Notes: generated by a model from the sequence alone, not told the origin. A DNA stretch of 64,000 nucleotides from Inquilinus ginsengisoli_A (GCF_031453975.1 NZ_JAVDPW010000002.1:434001-498000); one strand, 5' to 3'; shown: positions 34,076-46,591, counted from the first letter of the stretch. Program-made: numbers and translations.

Positions 34076-34459
34076 ATGCCATCCCATCCCGCCAAGCCCT
34101 GCACCGCCATCAACTTCACCGAGAAGCTCTCCCTCTTCTCCGAACAGTGGCAGCCCAAGGTCATCGCCGAGCTGAACGACATGCAGTTCAAGATCGTGCG
34201 GATCGAGGGCGACTTCCTCTGGCACGACCATCCAGATACAGACGAGGCGTTCATCGTGCTCGACGGCGAGCTGCGGATCGACTTCCGGGACGGATGGATC
34301 ACGGTGCGCCCGGGCGAGATGGCGGTGGTGCCCAAGGGCGTCGAGCACAAGCCGTTCGCCGAGAAAGAGGTCCGGATGCTGCTGATCGAGCCGCGCGGCA
34401 CCCTGAACACCGGCCAGGCCGGCGGCGAGCGGACGGCGCAGAACGACGTCTGGATCTGA
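34076..34459 (+). CDS. Cupin domain protein
   Basis: A 127-aa single-domain cupin. Metal-binding motif 1 is FLWHDHPDTDEAFIVLDGELRI cut across residues 47-68, with two histidines and a glutamate, and motif 2 is VRPGEMAVVPKGVEHKP with the third histidine. Members of this mannose-6-phosphate isomerase-like group have varied functions, so a metabolic role cannot be assigned. It is separated from dusB by 70 bp and from the following MarR gene by 85 bp. Confidence 0.82.
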   Translation: MPSHPAKPCTAINFTEKLSLFSEQWQPKVIAELNDMQFKIVRIEGDFLWHDHPDTDEAFIVLDGELRIDFRDGWITVRPGEMAVVPKGVEHKPFAEKEVRMLLIEPRGTLNTGQAGGERTAQNDVWI

Positions 34460-34503
34460 TGCACCGAGCCTGAGCATCCGGTGCAGCGGCGAGGCATTCG
34501 CTA

Positions 34504-34538
34504 ACATATAGATATCGAATGATTCGATATCTATATGT
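34504..34538. promoter_or_regulatory. 35-bp perfect palindrome, probable MarR operator
   Basis: Two 17-bp arms (ACATATAGATATCGAAT and its exact reverse complement) flank one central G. It ends 6 bp before the MarR gene's ATG at 34545 and is AT-rich in GC-rich surroundings. Size, symmetry and position fit an autoregulatory MarR operator that overlaps the promoter and the start of transcription. Confidence 0.75.
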
Positions 34539-34544
34539 TTGCCC

Positions 34545-35000
34545 ATGAGACCATCCCAGCCGCCCATCGGGCTCCTGCTCGCCCGCACCGCCAAGGCGGT
34601 CAGCCGCGCCTTCGACGACGCACTGACCGCGGCCGGCGGTTCTCTGCCGACCTGGCTGATCCTGATGTCGCTGATGCGCGACGGCCGGCTGAGCCATGGC
34701 GAGCTGGCGGAGCGCGTGGGGGTGCAGGGCCCGACCCTGACCCATCATCTCGATGCGTTGGAGCAGCGTGGCCTGGTGCGCCGCGAGCGCCTGCCCGACA
34801 ACCGGCGGGTCCAGCTGGCCAGCCTGACCGAAGCAGGCGTCGCTCTGTTCCACCAGCTGCGGCAGGCGGCGCAGGCGCATGACGCCCGGCTGCGCGACGG
34901 CATCGCCGCCGACGACCTGGACCGGCTGCGCGAGGTGCTCGCCCGGCTGGCCGCCAATGCCACCCGAACCGATGAGGAGGACCCGTCCCATGACCGCTGA
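34545..35000 (+). CDS. MarR family transcriptional regulator
   Basis: A 151-aa winged-helix regulator. The helix-turn-helix is LSHGELAERVGVQGPTLTHHLDALEQRGLVRRE (two overlapping halves at about residues 51-83), followed by the wing LPDNRRVQLASLTEAG. It probably represses its own promoter through the 35-bp palindrome just upstream. No Shine-Dalgarno sequence precedes the ATG at 34545, as the operator fills that space; a leaderless or weakly translated mRNA is possible. The following gene encodes a membrane protein that may be a target. Confidence 0.88.
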   Translation: MRPSQPPIGLLLARTAKAVSRAFDDALTAAGGSLPTWLILMSLMRDGRLSHGELAERVGVQGPTLTHHLDALEQRGLVRRERLPDNRRVQLASLTEAGVALFHQLRQAAQAHDARLRDGIAADDLDRLREVLARLAANATRTDEEDPSHDR

Positions 35001-35052
35001 CAACGCTGTTGCCCAGCTCTGGCGGCGCTGGCCGATCCGGACGGCGGCCTGA

Positions 35053-35454
35053 ATGGCGGCGCTCCGTGTCAGCGACGGCCGCTCCCGCGCCATCGGCCTT
35101 GTGCGCCCGGTGCTGGCCATCGAGGCGCTGGCCTTCACCCTCGCCTCCCTGGTGCATCGTGGCTGGATCATGGCCGGCTATGCGCATGGGGCGGCGGCGA
35201 CCGCCGAGACCGTCATCGCCGCGGCCCTGCTGACAGGGCTCGCGCTGAGCATGATCCGGCCGGCGCGGGCGCAGGTGGTCGGGCTCGCCGTGCAGGCCTT
35301 CGCCCTGCTCGGCACCCTGGTCGGCCTCTTCGCCGTTCTCCGCGGCTTCGGCCCGCAGACGCAGGCCGATCTGGTCTATCACGGCGTGATGGTGGCGGCC
35401 CTGGTCGCCGGCCTTGCGGCCGTTGCCCGGGCCGGCCGGCCGGCGGCGGCTTGA
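35053..35454 (+). CDS. Four-helix membrane protein of unknown function
   Basis: A 133-aa protein with four hydrophobic segments at about residues 18-40, 50-68, 73-95 and 110-125. I do not recognise the family. It begins 52 bp after the MarR gene on the same strand, so it is probably co-transcribed and under its control. A 20-codon frame (34990-35052) starting inside the MarR end and stopping just before this ATG could serve as a translational coupler, but may be chance. Confidence 0.6.
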   Translation: MAALRVSDGRSRAIGLVRPVLAIEALAFTLASLVHRGWIMAGYAHGAAATAETVIAAALLTGLALSMIRPARAQVVGLAVQAFALLGTLVGLFAVLRGFGPQTQADLVYHGVMVAALVAGLAAVARAGRPAAA

Positions 35455-35547
35455 CCCCTCGTTCCCTCTCTGTTCTTATGTCAGCTATGTTCGACCGCGC
35501 CGCCGCTGCCCCTTCCCCTCCGCCCCTGCCGGGCCGATATTGATGCC

Positions 35548-37794
<2,247 letters not shown>

Positions 37795-38331
37795 TGTCCT
37801 GCCCAGGCATGCGGGCCGGTGAGATGCGCGGCGCAACCACCATCGCGGCCGGGCAGATCGTCTCAATCCTGGGAGCGATGATGCTTGACCCTGGCACCCC
37901 GGCGCGCCAGGGGGCGATATCCCCGTCCCTGCGCTTGGTCGCCGCACCAGGACGGCTCTGCGGTAGCCGCTACCGCGTTGACATTCCTGGCGTCGCCGCT
38001 TCGTTGCGACCGGCAGTTGTGCACAGGCGAAATACGAATCGGAGATGGCGGCAATTTTCTAGCGCGGACATATCGTGTGATGCTTCTGTTTCAACTTGAC
38101 TTGGAATTTATCCAGTATTTTCAGAAGCTTAGATTTTTTGCCTAGTTTTTGGGCAACGATGATGACAATTAGGCGGCGCCTCGGTTACGGGACCTTCTCA
38201 GGCACTTCCCCACAATGTTATCCACAGATTCGGTGGATATCATCGAAGCGTCATGGCGCGGCGAACAGCGACTCATGGGCACTCCGACGATGTGCCTTGA
38301 AGCCGGGGCCGGACCGTCCGAAATTGCGGGG
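37795..38331. other. 537-bp gene-free spacer between uvrB and uvrC, AT-rich in its right half
   Basis: No convincing gene is present. The left part (37795-38030) is GC-rich with hairpins at 37889-37912 and 37960-37976 (7-bp stems, no T-run). The right part (38030-38240) is much richer in A and T, with T-runs at 38134-38139 and 38145-38150, a TTGACT at 38096, and sequences resembling DnaA boxes. The uvrC promoter must be here. Confidence 0.7.
38206..38240. promoter_or_regulatory. DnaA-box cluster upstream of uvrC
   Basis: A perfect consensus DnaA box TTATCCACA lies at 38218-38226. It is flanked by TTCCCCACA (38206-38214, 7 of 9) and an inverted GGTGGATAT (38232-38240, 7 of 9 to the reverse box). 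Further 7-of-9 boxes are TTATCCAGT (38108-38116) and TTGTGCACA (38017-38025). GANTC methylation sites occur at 38036-38040 and 38227-38231. Confidence 0.5.
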
Positions 38332-40260
<1,929 letters not shown>

Positions 40261-40308
40261 GGCGCCATGTGCTAGCGTTTCCCTGCCCCTGAAGTCAGTG
40301 TCGTCGCC

Positions 40309-40929
40309 ATGGTCACCAGCCTCCCGAACCTCCTGACCTACTCGCGGATCGCGGCGATTCCCGTGCTGATCGCGCTGTTCTACGTGCCCGACGCCTGGGC
40401 CTCCTGGACCTGCCTGGTGATCTATGCCGCGGCGGCGATCACCGACTATCTCGACGGCAAGCTGGCGCGCGCCTGGGGCGCGACCTCGATGATCGGCCGG
40501 CTGCTGGACCCGATCGCCGACAAGATGCTGGTCACCGCGGTGCTGTTCATGCTGGCCGCCTTCGGGCGGCTGCAGGGCTGGTCGGTCCTCCCGGCGGTGA
40601 TCATCCTGCTGCGCGAGGTGCTGATCTCGGGCCTGCGCGAGTTCCTGGCCGGCATGAACTCCCGCGGCCTGCCGGTGACCTCGCTGGCGAAGTGGAAGAC
40701 CGCGATCCAGATGCTGGCGATCGGCTTCCTGATCGTCGGCGAGACCGGGACCCGCGCCTTCGACGGCCGGCTGCCGGTGACCGAGATCGGCATCGCCGGG
40801 ATCTGGATCGCCGCGGTGCTGACCCTGGTGACCGGCTGGAGCTATCTGCGCGAGGGCGTGCGCCAGGCCATCACCGAGGACGATCCCCGTGCCCCCCCGC
40901 CGGCAAAGGCCGCGGGCACCTTCGGCTGA
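40309..40929 (+). CDS. pgsA: CDP-diacylglycerol--glycerol-3-phosphate 3-phosphatidyltransferase
   Basis: A 206-aa inner membrane enzyme making phosphatidylglycerophosphate, the committed step to phosphatidylglycerol and cardiolipin. The CDP-alcohol phosphotransferase motif D(x)2DG(x)2AR(x)8G(x)3D(x)3D is seen as DYLDGKLARAWG with GRLLDPIADK. Several hydrophobic helices span the protein. The uvrC-pgsA-(moa) order is conserved in alphaproteobacteria, though the functional link is unclear. mobB starts 12 bp downstream. Confidence 0.94.
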   Translation: MVTSLPNLLTYSRIAAIPVLIALFYVPDAWASWTCLVIYAAAAITDYLDGKLARAWGATSMIGRLLDPIADKMLVTAVLFMLAAFGRLQGWSVLPAVIILLREVLISGLREFLAGMNSRGLPVTSLAKWKTAIQMLAIGFLIVGETGTRAFDGRLPVTEIGIAGIWIAAVLTLVTGWSYLREGVRQAITEDDPRAPPPAKAAGTFG

Positions 40930-40941
40930 GGGACGCGGACC

Positions 40942-41445
40942 GTGCAGGTGCTGGGCATCGCCGGCTGGAGCGGCAGCGGCAAGACCACGCTTCTGGCGAA
41001 GCTGATCCCGGTGCTGATCGGGCGCGGGCTGCGCGTCTCCACCATCAAGCACGCCCATCACGAATTCGACGTCGACCAGCCGGGCAAGGACAGCTGGCGG
41101 CACCGCGAGGCCGGGGCGACCGAGGTGCTGGTGTCGTCCAGCCGGCGCTGGGCCCTGATGCATGAGCATCGCGGCGCGGCGGAGCCGTCGCTGGACATGC
41201 TGCTGGCCAAGCTGGAGCCGGTCGATCTGGTGCTGGTCGAGGGCTTCAAGCGTGATCCGCACGCCAAGCTGGAGGTGTGGCGGGCCGAGACCGGCAAGCC
41301 GCCGCTCTATCCCGAGGACTCAGCGATCATCGCCGTGGCCAGCGACCGCCCGATCAGCGATCCGGCCCGGCTGCGGCTGGCGATCGACGACATCGAGGCG
41401 ATCGCGGATTTCGTCGTCGCCTTCGCGCGCCGCAAGGCGGCCTGA
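40942..41445 (+). CDS. mobB: Molybdopterin-guanine dinucleotide biosynthesis adaptor MobB
   Basis: A 167-aa GTP-binding protein of the SIMIBI class. The P-loop GWSGSGKTTL is at residues 8-17, followed by STIKHAHHEFDVDQPGKDS and LVEGFKRD, the MobB signatures. It assists attachment of GMP to molybdopterin. The start codon is GTG at 40942. It lies 12 bp after pgsA and 3 bp before moeA, so the genes are clearly co-transcribed. Confidence 0.93.
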   Translation: MQVLGIAGWSGSGKTTLLAKLIPVLIGRGLRVSTIKHAHHEFDVDQPGKDSWRHREAGATEVLVSSSRRWALMHEHRGAAEPSLDMLLAKLEPVDLVLVEGFKRDPHAKLEVWRAETGKPPLYPEDSAIIAVASDRPISDPARLRLAIDDIEAIADFVVAFARRKAA

Positions 41446-41448
41446 GCC

Positions 41449-42720
41449 ATGGGCCGGCTGCCTGACGCCTCGTTGCCCGACGACTGCTTCGCCGTCGGCG
41501 ACCGGCTGCTGTCGATCGAGGAGGCCCTGGCCGAGTTCCAGGCCCGGCTGGCCGTGGTCGCCGGCGTCGAGACCGTGCCCCTGGCCACGGCCGAAGGCCG
41601 GTTCCTGGCCGAGGACCTGGTGGCCGGCCGGTCGGTGCCGCCGCACGCCAACGCCGCGGTCGACGGCTATGCGGTGCATTTCGACGACCTGCGGCCCGAC
41701 GCCCCGGTGACGCTGACGGTGACCGGCCGGGCTGCCGCGGGTCATCCGCTCGGCCGCGCCGGCGGCCGCGGCGAGGCGATCCGCATCTTCACCGGCGCGC
41801 CGATGCCCGCCGGGCCGGACACGGTGGTGATGCAGGAGGATTGCGCGGTCGCCGGCGACACGGTGACCATCCCGCCCCGCCTGCCCCGCGGTGCCAATGT
41901 CAGGCAGGCGGGCGAGGACATCCGCGCCGGCGACACGGTGCTGACCGCGGGCCGCCGGCTGGGGCCGGCGGAGATCGGCCTCGCCGCCTCGCTCGGCCGC
42001 GTCGCCCTGCCCGTGCGCCGTCCGCTGCGCATCGCCCTGTTCTCCACTGGCGACGAGGTGCGCGACCCCGGCACGCCGATCGCCGACGGCCAGATCTACG
42101 ACGCCAACCGCTTCGTCCTCGCCGCCCTGTTGCGTCGCCTCGGGTGCGGCGTCGACGACCACGGCATCCTGCCGGACCGGGCGGCGGCCATCCAGTCGGC
42201 GCTGGCCACGGCGGCAGGCGCGGCCGATGCCATCGTCACCTCCGGCGGCGTGTCGGACGGCGACGAGGACCACGTCAAGGCGGCGCTGGAGGCGGCCGGC
42301 GGCCGGCTGCACCATTGGCGCCTGGCGATCAAGCCGGGCCGGCCGGTGGCGCTGGGCCAGATCGGCGGCGTGCCGCTGCTGGGCCTGCCCGGCAACCCGG
42401 TCGCGGTGATGGTCACCTTCCTGCTGGTGGCCCGGCCGATCCTGCTGCGCCTGGCCGGCGCCGAGATCCCGCCGCTGCGCCGCTTCGCCGTCGCCGCCGG
42501 CTTCACGCACAGCAAGAAGCCGGAGCGGCGCGAATTCATCCGGGCGGTGCTGGAAACCGATCCGGCGGGCACCCTCGTCGCCCGCCGCCACGGCGGCGAG
42601 GGCTCGGCCGACCTGACCTCGATGGCCGGGGCCGAAGGGCTGGTCGAACTGGGCGAAGACCTGACCCGCGTGGCACCGGGCGATGCGGTGGCCTTCATCC
42701 CGATGGCCACGCTGCTGTAA
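41449..42720 (+). CDS. moeA: Molybdopterin molybdenumtransferase MoeA
   Basis: A 423-aa MoeA that inserts molybdate into adenylylated molybdopterin. It contains NAAVDGYAV near residue 67, the IFTGAPMPAG stretch, the MPT-binding signature LFSTGDEVRDPG with ANRFVLAAL, and VTSGGVSDGDEDHV and GLPGNPVAVMVTF in domain III. The length is normal. It is part of the pgsA-mobB-moeA run; the next gene begins 5 bp after its stop. Confidence 0.94.
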   Translation: MGRLPDASLPDDCFAVGDRLLSIEEALAEFQARLAVVAGVETVPLATAEGRFLAEDLVAGRSVPPHANAAVDGYAVHFDDLRPDAPVTLTVTGRAAAGHPLGRAGGRGEAIRIFTGAPMPAGPDTVVMQEDCAVAGDTVTIPPRLPRGANVRQAGEDIRAGDTVLTAGRRLGPAEIGLAASLGRVALPVRRPLRIALFSTGDEVRDPGTPIADGQIYDANRFVLAALLRRLGCGVDDHGILPDRAAAIQSALATAAGAADAIVTSGGVSDGDEDHVKAALEAAGGRLHHWRLAIKPGRPVALGQIGGVPLLGLPGNPVAVMVTFLLVARPILLRLAGAEIPPLRRFAVAAGFTHSKKPERREFIRAVLETDPAGTLVARRHGGEGSADLTSMAGAEGLVELGEDLTRVAPGDAVAFIPMATLL

Positions 42721-42725
42721 CGTCC

Positions 42726-43475
42726 ATGATCAAGCACACGGGCTCGCACTCGTCCCCCGAGACTCCGAGCCAGGAAGGGCGCCCGCTCGAGGTGGACTCA
42801 GCGGCATGGACCGGAATGCTCCCGCCCCACCCGCCGGAGCCTTCGCCCGCACCCCGGCCGCTGCCGCGGATTCCCGTGGCACCGCAGGTGAAGCGAGCCG
42901 GTTTGCTGACCCTCTCGTGCTTCGCGGCGCTGGTGGCCTACACGGCCCTGATCGGCGGCATGGATCCACCCTCCGCGCTTGCCCTTGCGGACTGGTTGGC
43001 ACCGCTGACACGCCTGATGAAGCGACTCGTGCCGGCGGTCTCGATGGTCGAGACCGGCCTGCAGGATGAAGGGCTGCCGGCGCGCGCCACCATCATCGCC
43101 CACGCCTATGCCATGCAATGGTTCCTGGCCTACGCCAGCCTGCTACTTCCCCTGCCCGATCTCTGGCGCGGGCGCGGCTACCTGAAGGCGCTGGTTGCAC
43201 GCGTCGGCAGCGCACCGGGCGCCCAGCGGCCCGGATTGCGCGTCTGGGCCGGCATCATTTTGGTTCTCGCCCTGTTTGCCTTCCTTCCGTTCTTTGGCCC
43301 GTCAGCGGCCGACGGGCAGTACGAGTTTGATCTTGCGCTGTCGAACGCCCATCTGTTCGAAAGGCTGCTCTTCCTCAGCCTGTGGATCATCACCGGTTTC
43401 GCGGCCTGTGTGGCCGTTATCTGCAAGCTCACCCGTCCCGACGCCATGCCCCGTCCAGAGTCATCCGCCCCATGA
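42726..43475 (+). CDS. Membrane protein of unknown function in the molybdenum cofactor operon
   Basis: A 249-aa protein with a Pro-rich cytoplasmic N-terminus (about 1-55) and four or five hydrophobic segments (LLTLSCFAALVAYTALI, MQWFLAYASLLLPLP, VWAGIILVLALFAFLPFF, FLSLWIITGFAACVAVIC). I do not recognise the family. Its stop overlaps the moaD start (ATGA), and it follows moeA by 5 bp, so it is embedded in the operon. The codon use and GC content look a little lower than in the neighbours, which may indicate later insertion. An internal ATG at 42816 is an alternative start. Confidence 0.65.
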   Translation: MIKHTGSHSSPETPSQEGRPLEVDSAAWTGMLPPHPPEPSPAPRPLPRIPVAPQVKRAGLLTLSCFAALVAYTALIGGMDPPSALALADWLAPLTRLMKRLVPAVSMVETGLQDEGLPARATIIAHAYAMQWFLAYASLLLPLPDLWRGRGYLKALVARVGSAPGAQRPGLRVWAGIILVLALFAFLPFFGPSAADGQYEFDLALSNAHLFERLLFLSLWIITGFAACVAVICKLTRPDAMPRPESSAP

Positions 43476-43723
43476 AGCTCCTGTATTTCGCCTGGGTCCG
43501 CAGCAAGATCGGCATGGCCGGAGAGACGGTGTCGCCGCCGGAGACGGTGCGCGACGTCGCCGGGCTGCTGGACTGGCTGAAGGGCCGCGGCCCCGGCTAT
43601 GCCGACGCGCTGGCCAACCCGGCGGTGGTCCGGGTCTCTGTCAACCAGCGCTTCGCCAGGCTGGCCGACCCGATCGCGCTGAGCGACGAGATCGGGCTGT
43701 TCCCACCGGTCACGGGGGGCTGA
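43472..43723 (+). CDS. moaD: Molybdopterin synthase sulfur carrier subunit MoaD
   Basis: An 83-aa ubiquitin-like protein, KLLYFAWVRSKIGM at the start and ending in the required Gly-Gly (FPPVTGG), whose C-terminus is thiocarboxylated and delivers sulfur to make molybdopterin. The start at 43472 overlaps the upstream gene's stop. moaE follows with a 1-bp gap, and the two products form the synthase heterotetramer. Confidence 0.95.
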   Translation: MKLLYFAWVRSKIGMAGETVSPPETVRDVAGLLDWLKGRGPGYADALANPAVVRVSVNQRFARLADPIALSDEIGLFPPVTGG

Positions 43724-43724
43724 G

Positions 43725-44174
43725 ATGACCGTCCTGGTCCAGGAGGCCGATTTCGATCCCGGCGTGGAGATGGCGGCACTGTCCGCCGGCCGCACCGATG
43801 TCGGCGGCGTCGCCTGCTTCGTCGGACTGGTGCGCGACATCGCCGGCGGCGCCACCGTCACGGCGATGACGCTGGAGCACTATCCCGGCATGACCGAGCG
43901 CCAGCTGGAGGAGATCGAGGCCGAGGCCCGGTCGCGCTGGCCGCTGCAGGAGGTGCGCATCCTGCACCGCCATGGCCGGCTGCTGCCGGGCGACCGCATC
44001 ATGTTCTGCGGCGTCGCCTCGGCCCATCGTGGCGCCGCCTTCGAGGCCTGCGCCTTTCTGATGGACTGGCTGAAGACCAAGGCCCCGTTCTGGAAGCGCG
44101 AGGAGACGCCCGAGGGCGAGCGCTGGGTCGAGGCCAAGGCCGAGGACGACGACGCCGCGGCGCGCTGGCGCTGA
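43725..44174 (+). CDS. moaE: Molybdopterin synthase catalytic subunit MoaE
   Basis: A 149-aa MoaE, with GGVACFVGLVRD near residue 27, LEHYPGMTERQLEEI, RHGRLLPGD and the catalytic lysine region WLKTKAPFWKRE. It converts cyclic pyranopterin monophosphate to molybdopterin with MoaD. It ends the molybdenum cofactor run; a set of 15-bp tandem repeats follows. Confidence 0.95.
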   Translation: MTVLVQEADFDPGVEMAALSAGRTDVGGVACFVGLVRDIAGGATVTAMTLEHYPGMTERQLEEIEAEARSRWPLQEVRILHRHGRLLPGDRIMFCGVASAHRGAAFEACAFLMDWLKTKAPFWKREETPEGERWVEAKAEDDDAAARWR

Positions 44175-44217
44175 CGGCCGTCCTTCCGACAGCAGTCCTG
44201 CTGACGGCAGTCCTGCG
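44173..44217. repeat. Three tandem 15-bp repeats after moaE
   Basis: The 15-mers GACGGCCGTCCTTCC, GACAGCAGTCCTGCT and GACGGCAGTCCTGCG follow each other without gaps from the last moaE codons on. They contain short GCAG/CTGC inverted repeats and could form a weak RNA structure at the operon end. They resemble the GTCCTGCC boxes at 6911. Confidence 0.5.
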
Positions 44218-44283
44218 GACTCCGCGCTTCCCACCGTGCCGGCGGCGGTGTAGCCCCGACGGCAACGATGGGGGAAACGCGGC

Positions 44284-45696
44284 ATGGTGCAGGCATCGGC
44301 ACAACCGGCGGCTGGCTGGGCGGATCTGCTCGCCGAAGGACGGCTGCCGCAATTCGCCATGGTCTGCCTCGGCATCTGGCTGAACGCGGCCGATTCCCTG
44401 GTCACCGCCACCATCATGCCCAGCGTCGGCGCCGACCTCGGCGGCTACGCCTATTTCAGCTGGGCCACTGCCGGCTTCCTGATGGGCGCCATCCTGGCCG
44501 GTGCCAGCGCCGGGCGGCTGGCGGAGCGGTTCGGGCTGCGCTGGGCCTCGGCCATCGGCGGCCTGGCCTTCGCGCTCGGCTGCGTGCTCAGCGCCGCCGC
44601 CCCAACCATCGGCGTGTTCCTGGGCGGCCGGCTGCTGCAGGGCATCGGCAGCGGCTGGGTGGCCGGCTTCTCGATGGTCGCGATCGCCGTGCTGTTCCCC
44701 GAGCGCCACCTGGCCCGGATGTTCGCCGTGGCCTCGGGCATCTGGGGCATCGCCACCATCCTGGGGCCGCTGGTCGGCGGCCTGTTCGCCCAGGCCGGCG
44801 ACTGGCGCGCCGTGTTCTGGCTGTTCACGGCGCAGGCCCTGGTCTTCGCCGCCGCCTCGCCCTGGCTGCTGAAGGGCACGGTCCGCAGCGGCGGCCAGCC
44901 GGGCGTGCCCTGGCCGCAGATCGGCGGGCTGGTGCTCGGCGTCGGCGCCATCGCCATGGCGGATGTCATCCCGAGCCCGGCCGCCGCCCTGGCGCTGGTC
45001 GCCGCCGGCCTGGGCATCCTGGTGCTGGTGATGCGGATCGATGCGCGCGCCGCGACGCGCCTGCTGCCGCGCCAGGCCGGCAATCTGCGCACGGTCTGCG
45101 GCACCGCCTATGCCGCCCTTTTCGCCCTGATGGCGACATCGATGGGGCTGAACGTCTACGGCCCCGCCATCCTGCAGACGCTGCACGGCCTGTCGCCGCT
45201 GTGGGCCGGCTATGTCGTGGCGGGGATGGCGCTGTCCTGGACCCTCGCCGCCTTCGTCGTCGCCGGCGCCACCGGCGCCGGGGAACTGCGCTGGCTGCTG
45301 CGCGGCGCCGTCTGCATCCTGGCCGGCGCGGTGCTGCTGGTGCTGGTGATGCGCGACGCCTCGCTGGCTTGGATCGTCGCCGCGTCGCTGCTGATGGGCG
45401 CGGGGTTCGGCTTCTCCTCCAGCCTGCTGAACCGGCGGCTGATCGGCACCCTGGCCGATGACGACAGGGCGATCGGCAGCTCTGCCCTGATCGCGGTGCG
45501 CCAGACCGGCGGCGCGGTGGGCGCGGCCATCGCCGGCGCCACCGCCAACCTGGTCGGCTTCGGCGCGGGCCTCACGGTCGAAACCGCCCGGGCGGCGGCG
45601 CTGTGGGTGTTCGTCACCGCCTTGCCCCTGGCCGTGTTCGGCGCCTGGGCGGCCTGGCGGCTGACCGTCGCGGCCAGCCGCCCCTCTTCTCCTTAG
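44284..45696 (+). CDS. MFS transporter, DHA2-like drug exporter
   Basis: A 470-aa major facilitator protein with about fourteen hydrophobic segments. It has WLNAADSLVTATIMPSVGADLGG at the first helix, a D1-like motif position, and GRLAERFGLRWAS as motif A, and PLVGGLFAQAGDWRAVFW, the motif C region of the antiporter group with the W-R-F following. This agrees with the EmrB/QacA-type DHA2 efflux family. Substrate unknown. It converges on ilvE with a single base between the stop codons. Confidence 0.86.
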   Translation: MVQASAQPAAGWADLLAEGRLPQFAMVCLGIWLNAADSLVTATIMPSVGADLGGYAYFSWATAGFLMGAILAGASAGRLAERFGLRWASAIGGLAFALGCVLSAAAPTIGVFLGGRLLQGIGSGWVAGFSMVAIAVLFPERHLARMFAVASGIWGIATILGPLVGGLFAQAGDWRAVFWLFTAQALVFAAASPWLLKGTVRSGGQPGVPWPQIGGLVLGVGAIAMADVIPSPAAALALVAAGLGILVLVMRIDARAATRLLPRQAGNLRTVCGTAYAALFALMATSMGLNVYGPAILQTLHGLSPLWAGYVVAGMALSWTLAAFVVAGATGAGELRWLLRGAVCILAGAVLLVLVMRDASLAWIVAASLLMGAGFGFSSSLLNRRLIGTLADDDRAIGSSALIAVRQTGGAVGAAIAGATANLVGFGAGLTVETARAAALWVFVTALPLAVFGAWAAWRLTVAASRPSSP

Positions 45697-45697
45697 A

Positions 45698-46591
45698 TCA
45701 GGCCGCCACAGCCTTCGGCGCCTTCCGCACTTCGTCGGAATACGCGTCCATCACGGTCTTGCAGATCTGCGCCGGGGCGAAACGGTGCTGCCCGATCTCG
45801 CCGACCGGTGTGATCTCGGCGGCGGTGCCGGTCAGGAACACCTCGGTCGCATTCGCCAGCTCCTCCGGCTTGATGTGGCGCTCGACCACCTCGATGCCGT
45901 TGCGGCGCGCCAGCTCGATCGCGGTCTGCCGGGTGATGCCGTTGAGGAAGCAGTCAGCGGTCGGGGTGTGCAGCTTGCCGTCGATGGCGATGAACACGTT
46001 GGCGCCCGTCGCCTCGGCGATGTAGCCACGGTAGTCGTACATCAGCGCGTCCTGGTAGCCCTCGGCCTCCGCCTTGTGCTTGGCCAGGGTGCAGATCATG
46101 TACAGCCCGGCCGCCTTGGCGTGCACCGGCGCCGATTCCGGCGACGGGCGGCGCCAATCCGACAGCGTCAGCCGGATGCCCTTCATCTTGGCTTCGGCCG
46201 AGAAGTAGCTGGGCCATTCCCACACCGCGATGGCGACATGGATGGTGTTGGCCTGGGCCGAGACGCCCATCATCTCCGACCCGCGCCACGCCACCGGGCG
46301 CAGATAGGCGTCGGTCAGCCCGTTCTTCTCCAGCGTCAGCTGCTTGGCCGCGTCGAGTTCCGCGGTGCTGTAGGGCAGCTTCATGCCGAGGGTGGTGGCC
46401 GAGAACTCCAACCGCTTGGAATGCTCGGTGCCCTTGAAGATGCGGCCGTTGTAAGCGCGCTCCCCTTCGAATACAGAACTGGCGTAGTGTAGCCCGTGAG
46501 TCAGGACGTGGATGTTGGCGCTACGCCACTCGACCAGCTTGCCGTCCATCCATATCCAGCCGTCGCGGTCATGGAAGGGAGTCGTCGACAT
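45698..46591 (-). CDS. ilvE: Branched-chain amino acid aminotransferase
   Basis: A 297-aa PLP enzyme of fold type IV that transaminates leucine, isoleucine and valine. It has the FEGERAYNG loop, the PLP lysine in PVHAKAAGLYM, and EATGANVFI followed by LNGITRQTAIELA. Length and motifs fit group I IlvE. It is divergent from a MarR regulator with a 79-bp intergenic region, a neighbourhood seen in other alphaproteobacteria. Confidence 0.93.
   Translation of the reverse strand: MSTTPFHDRDGWIWMDGKLVEWRSANIHVLTHGLHYASSVFEGERAYNGRIFKGTEHSKRLEFSATTLGMKLPYSTAELDAAKQLTLEKNGLTDAYLRPVAWRGSEMMGVSAQANTIHVAIAVWEWPSYFSAEAKMKGIRLTLSDWRRPSPESAPVHAKAAGLYMICTLAKHKAEAEGYQDALMYDYRGYIAEATGANVFIAIDGKLHTPTADCFLNGITRQTAIELARRNGIEVVERHIKPEELANATEVFLTGTAAEITPVGEIGQHRFAPAQICKTVMDAYSDEVRKAPKAVAA

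Noticed and set aside
34990..35052. 20-codon frame between the MarR gene and the membrane protein
   Set aside because: Starts within the MarR end and has no family; only noted as a possible coupling element.
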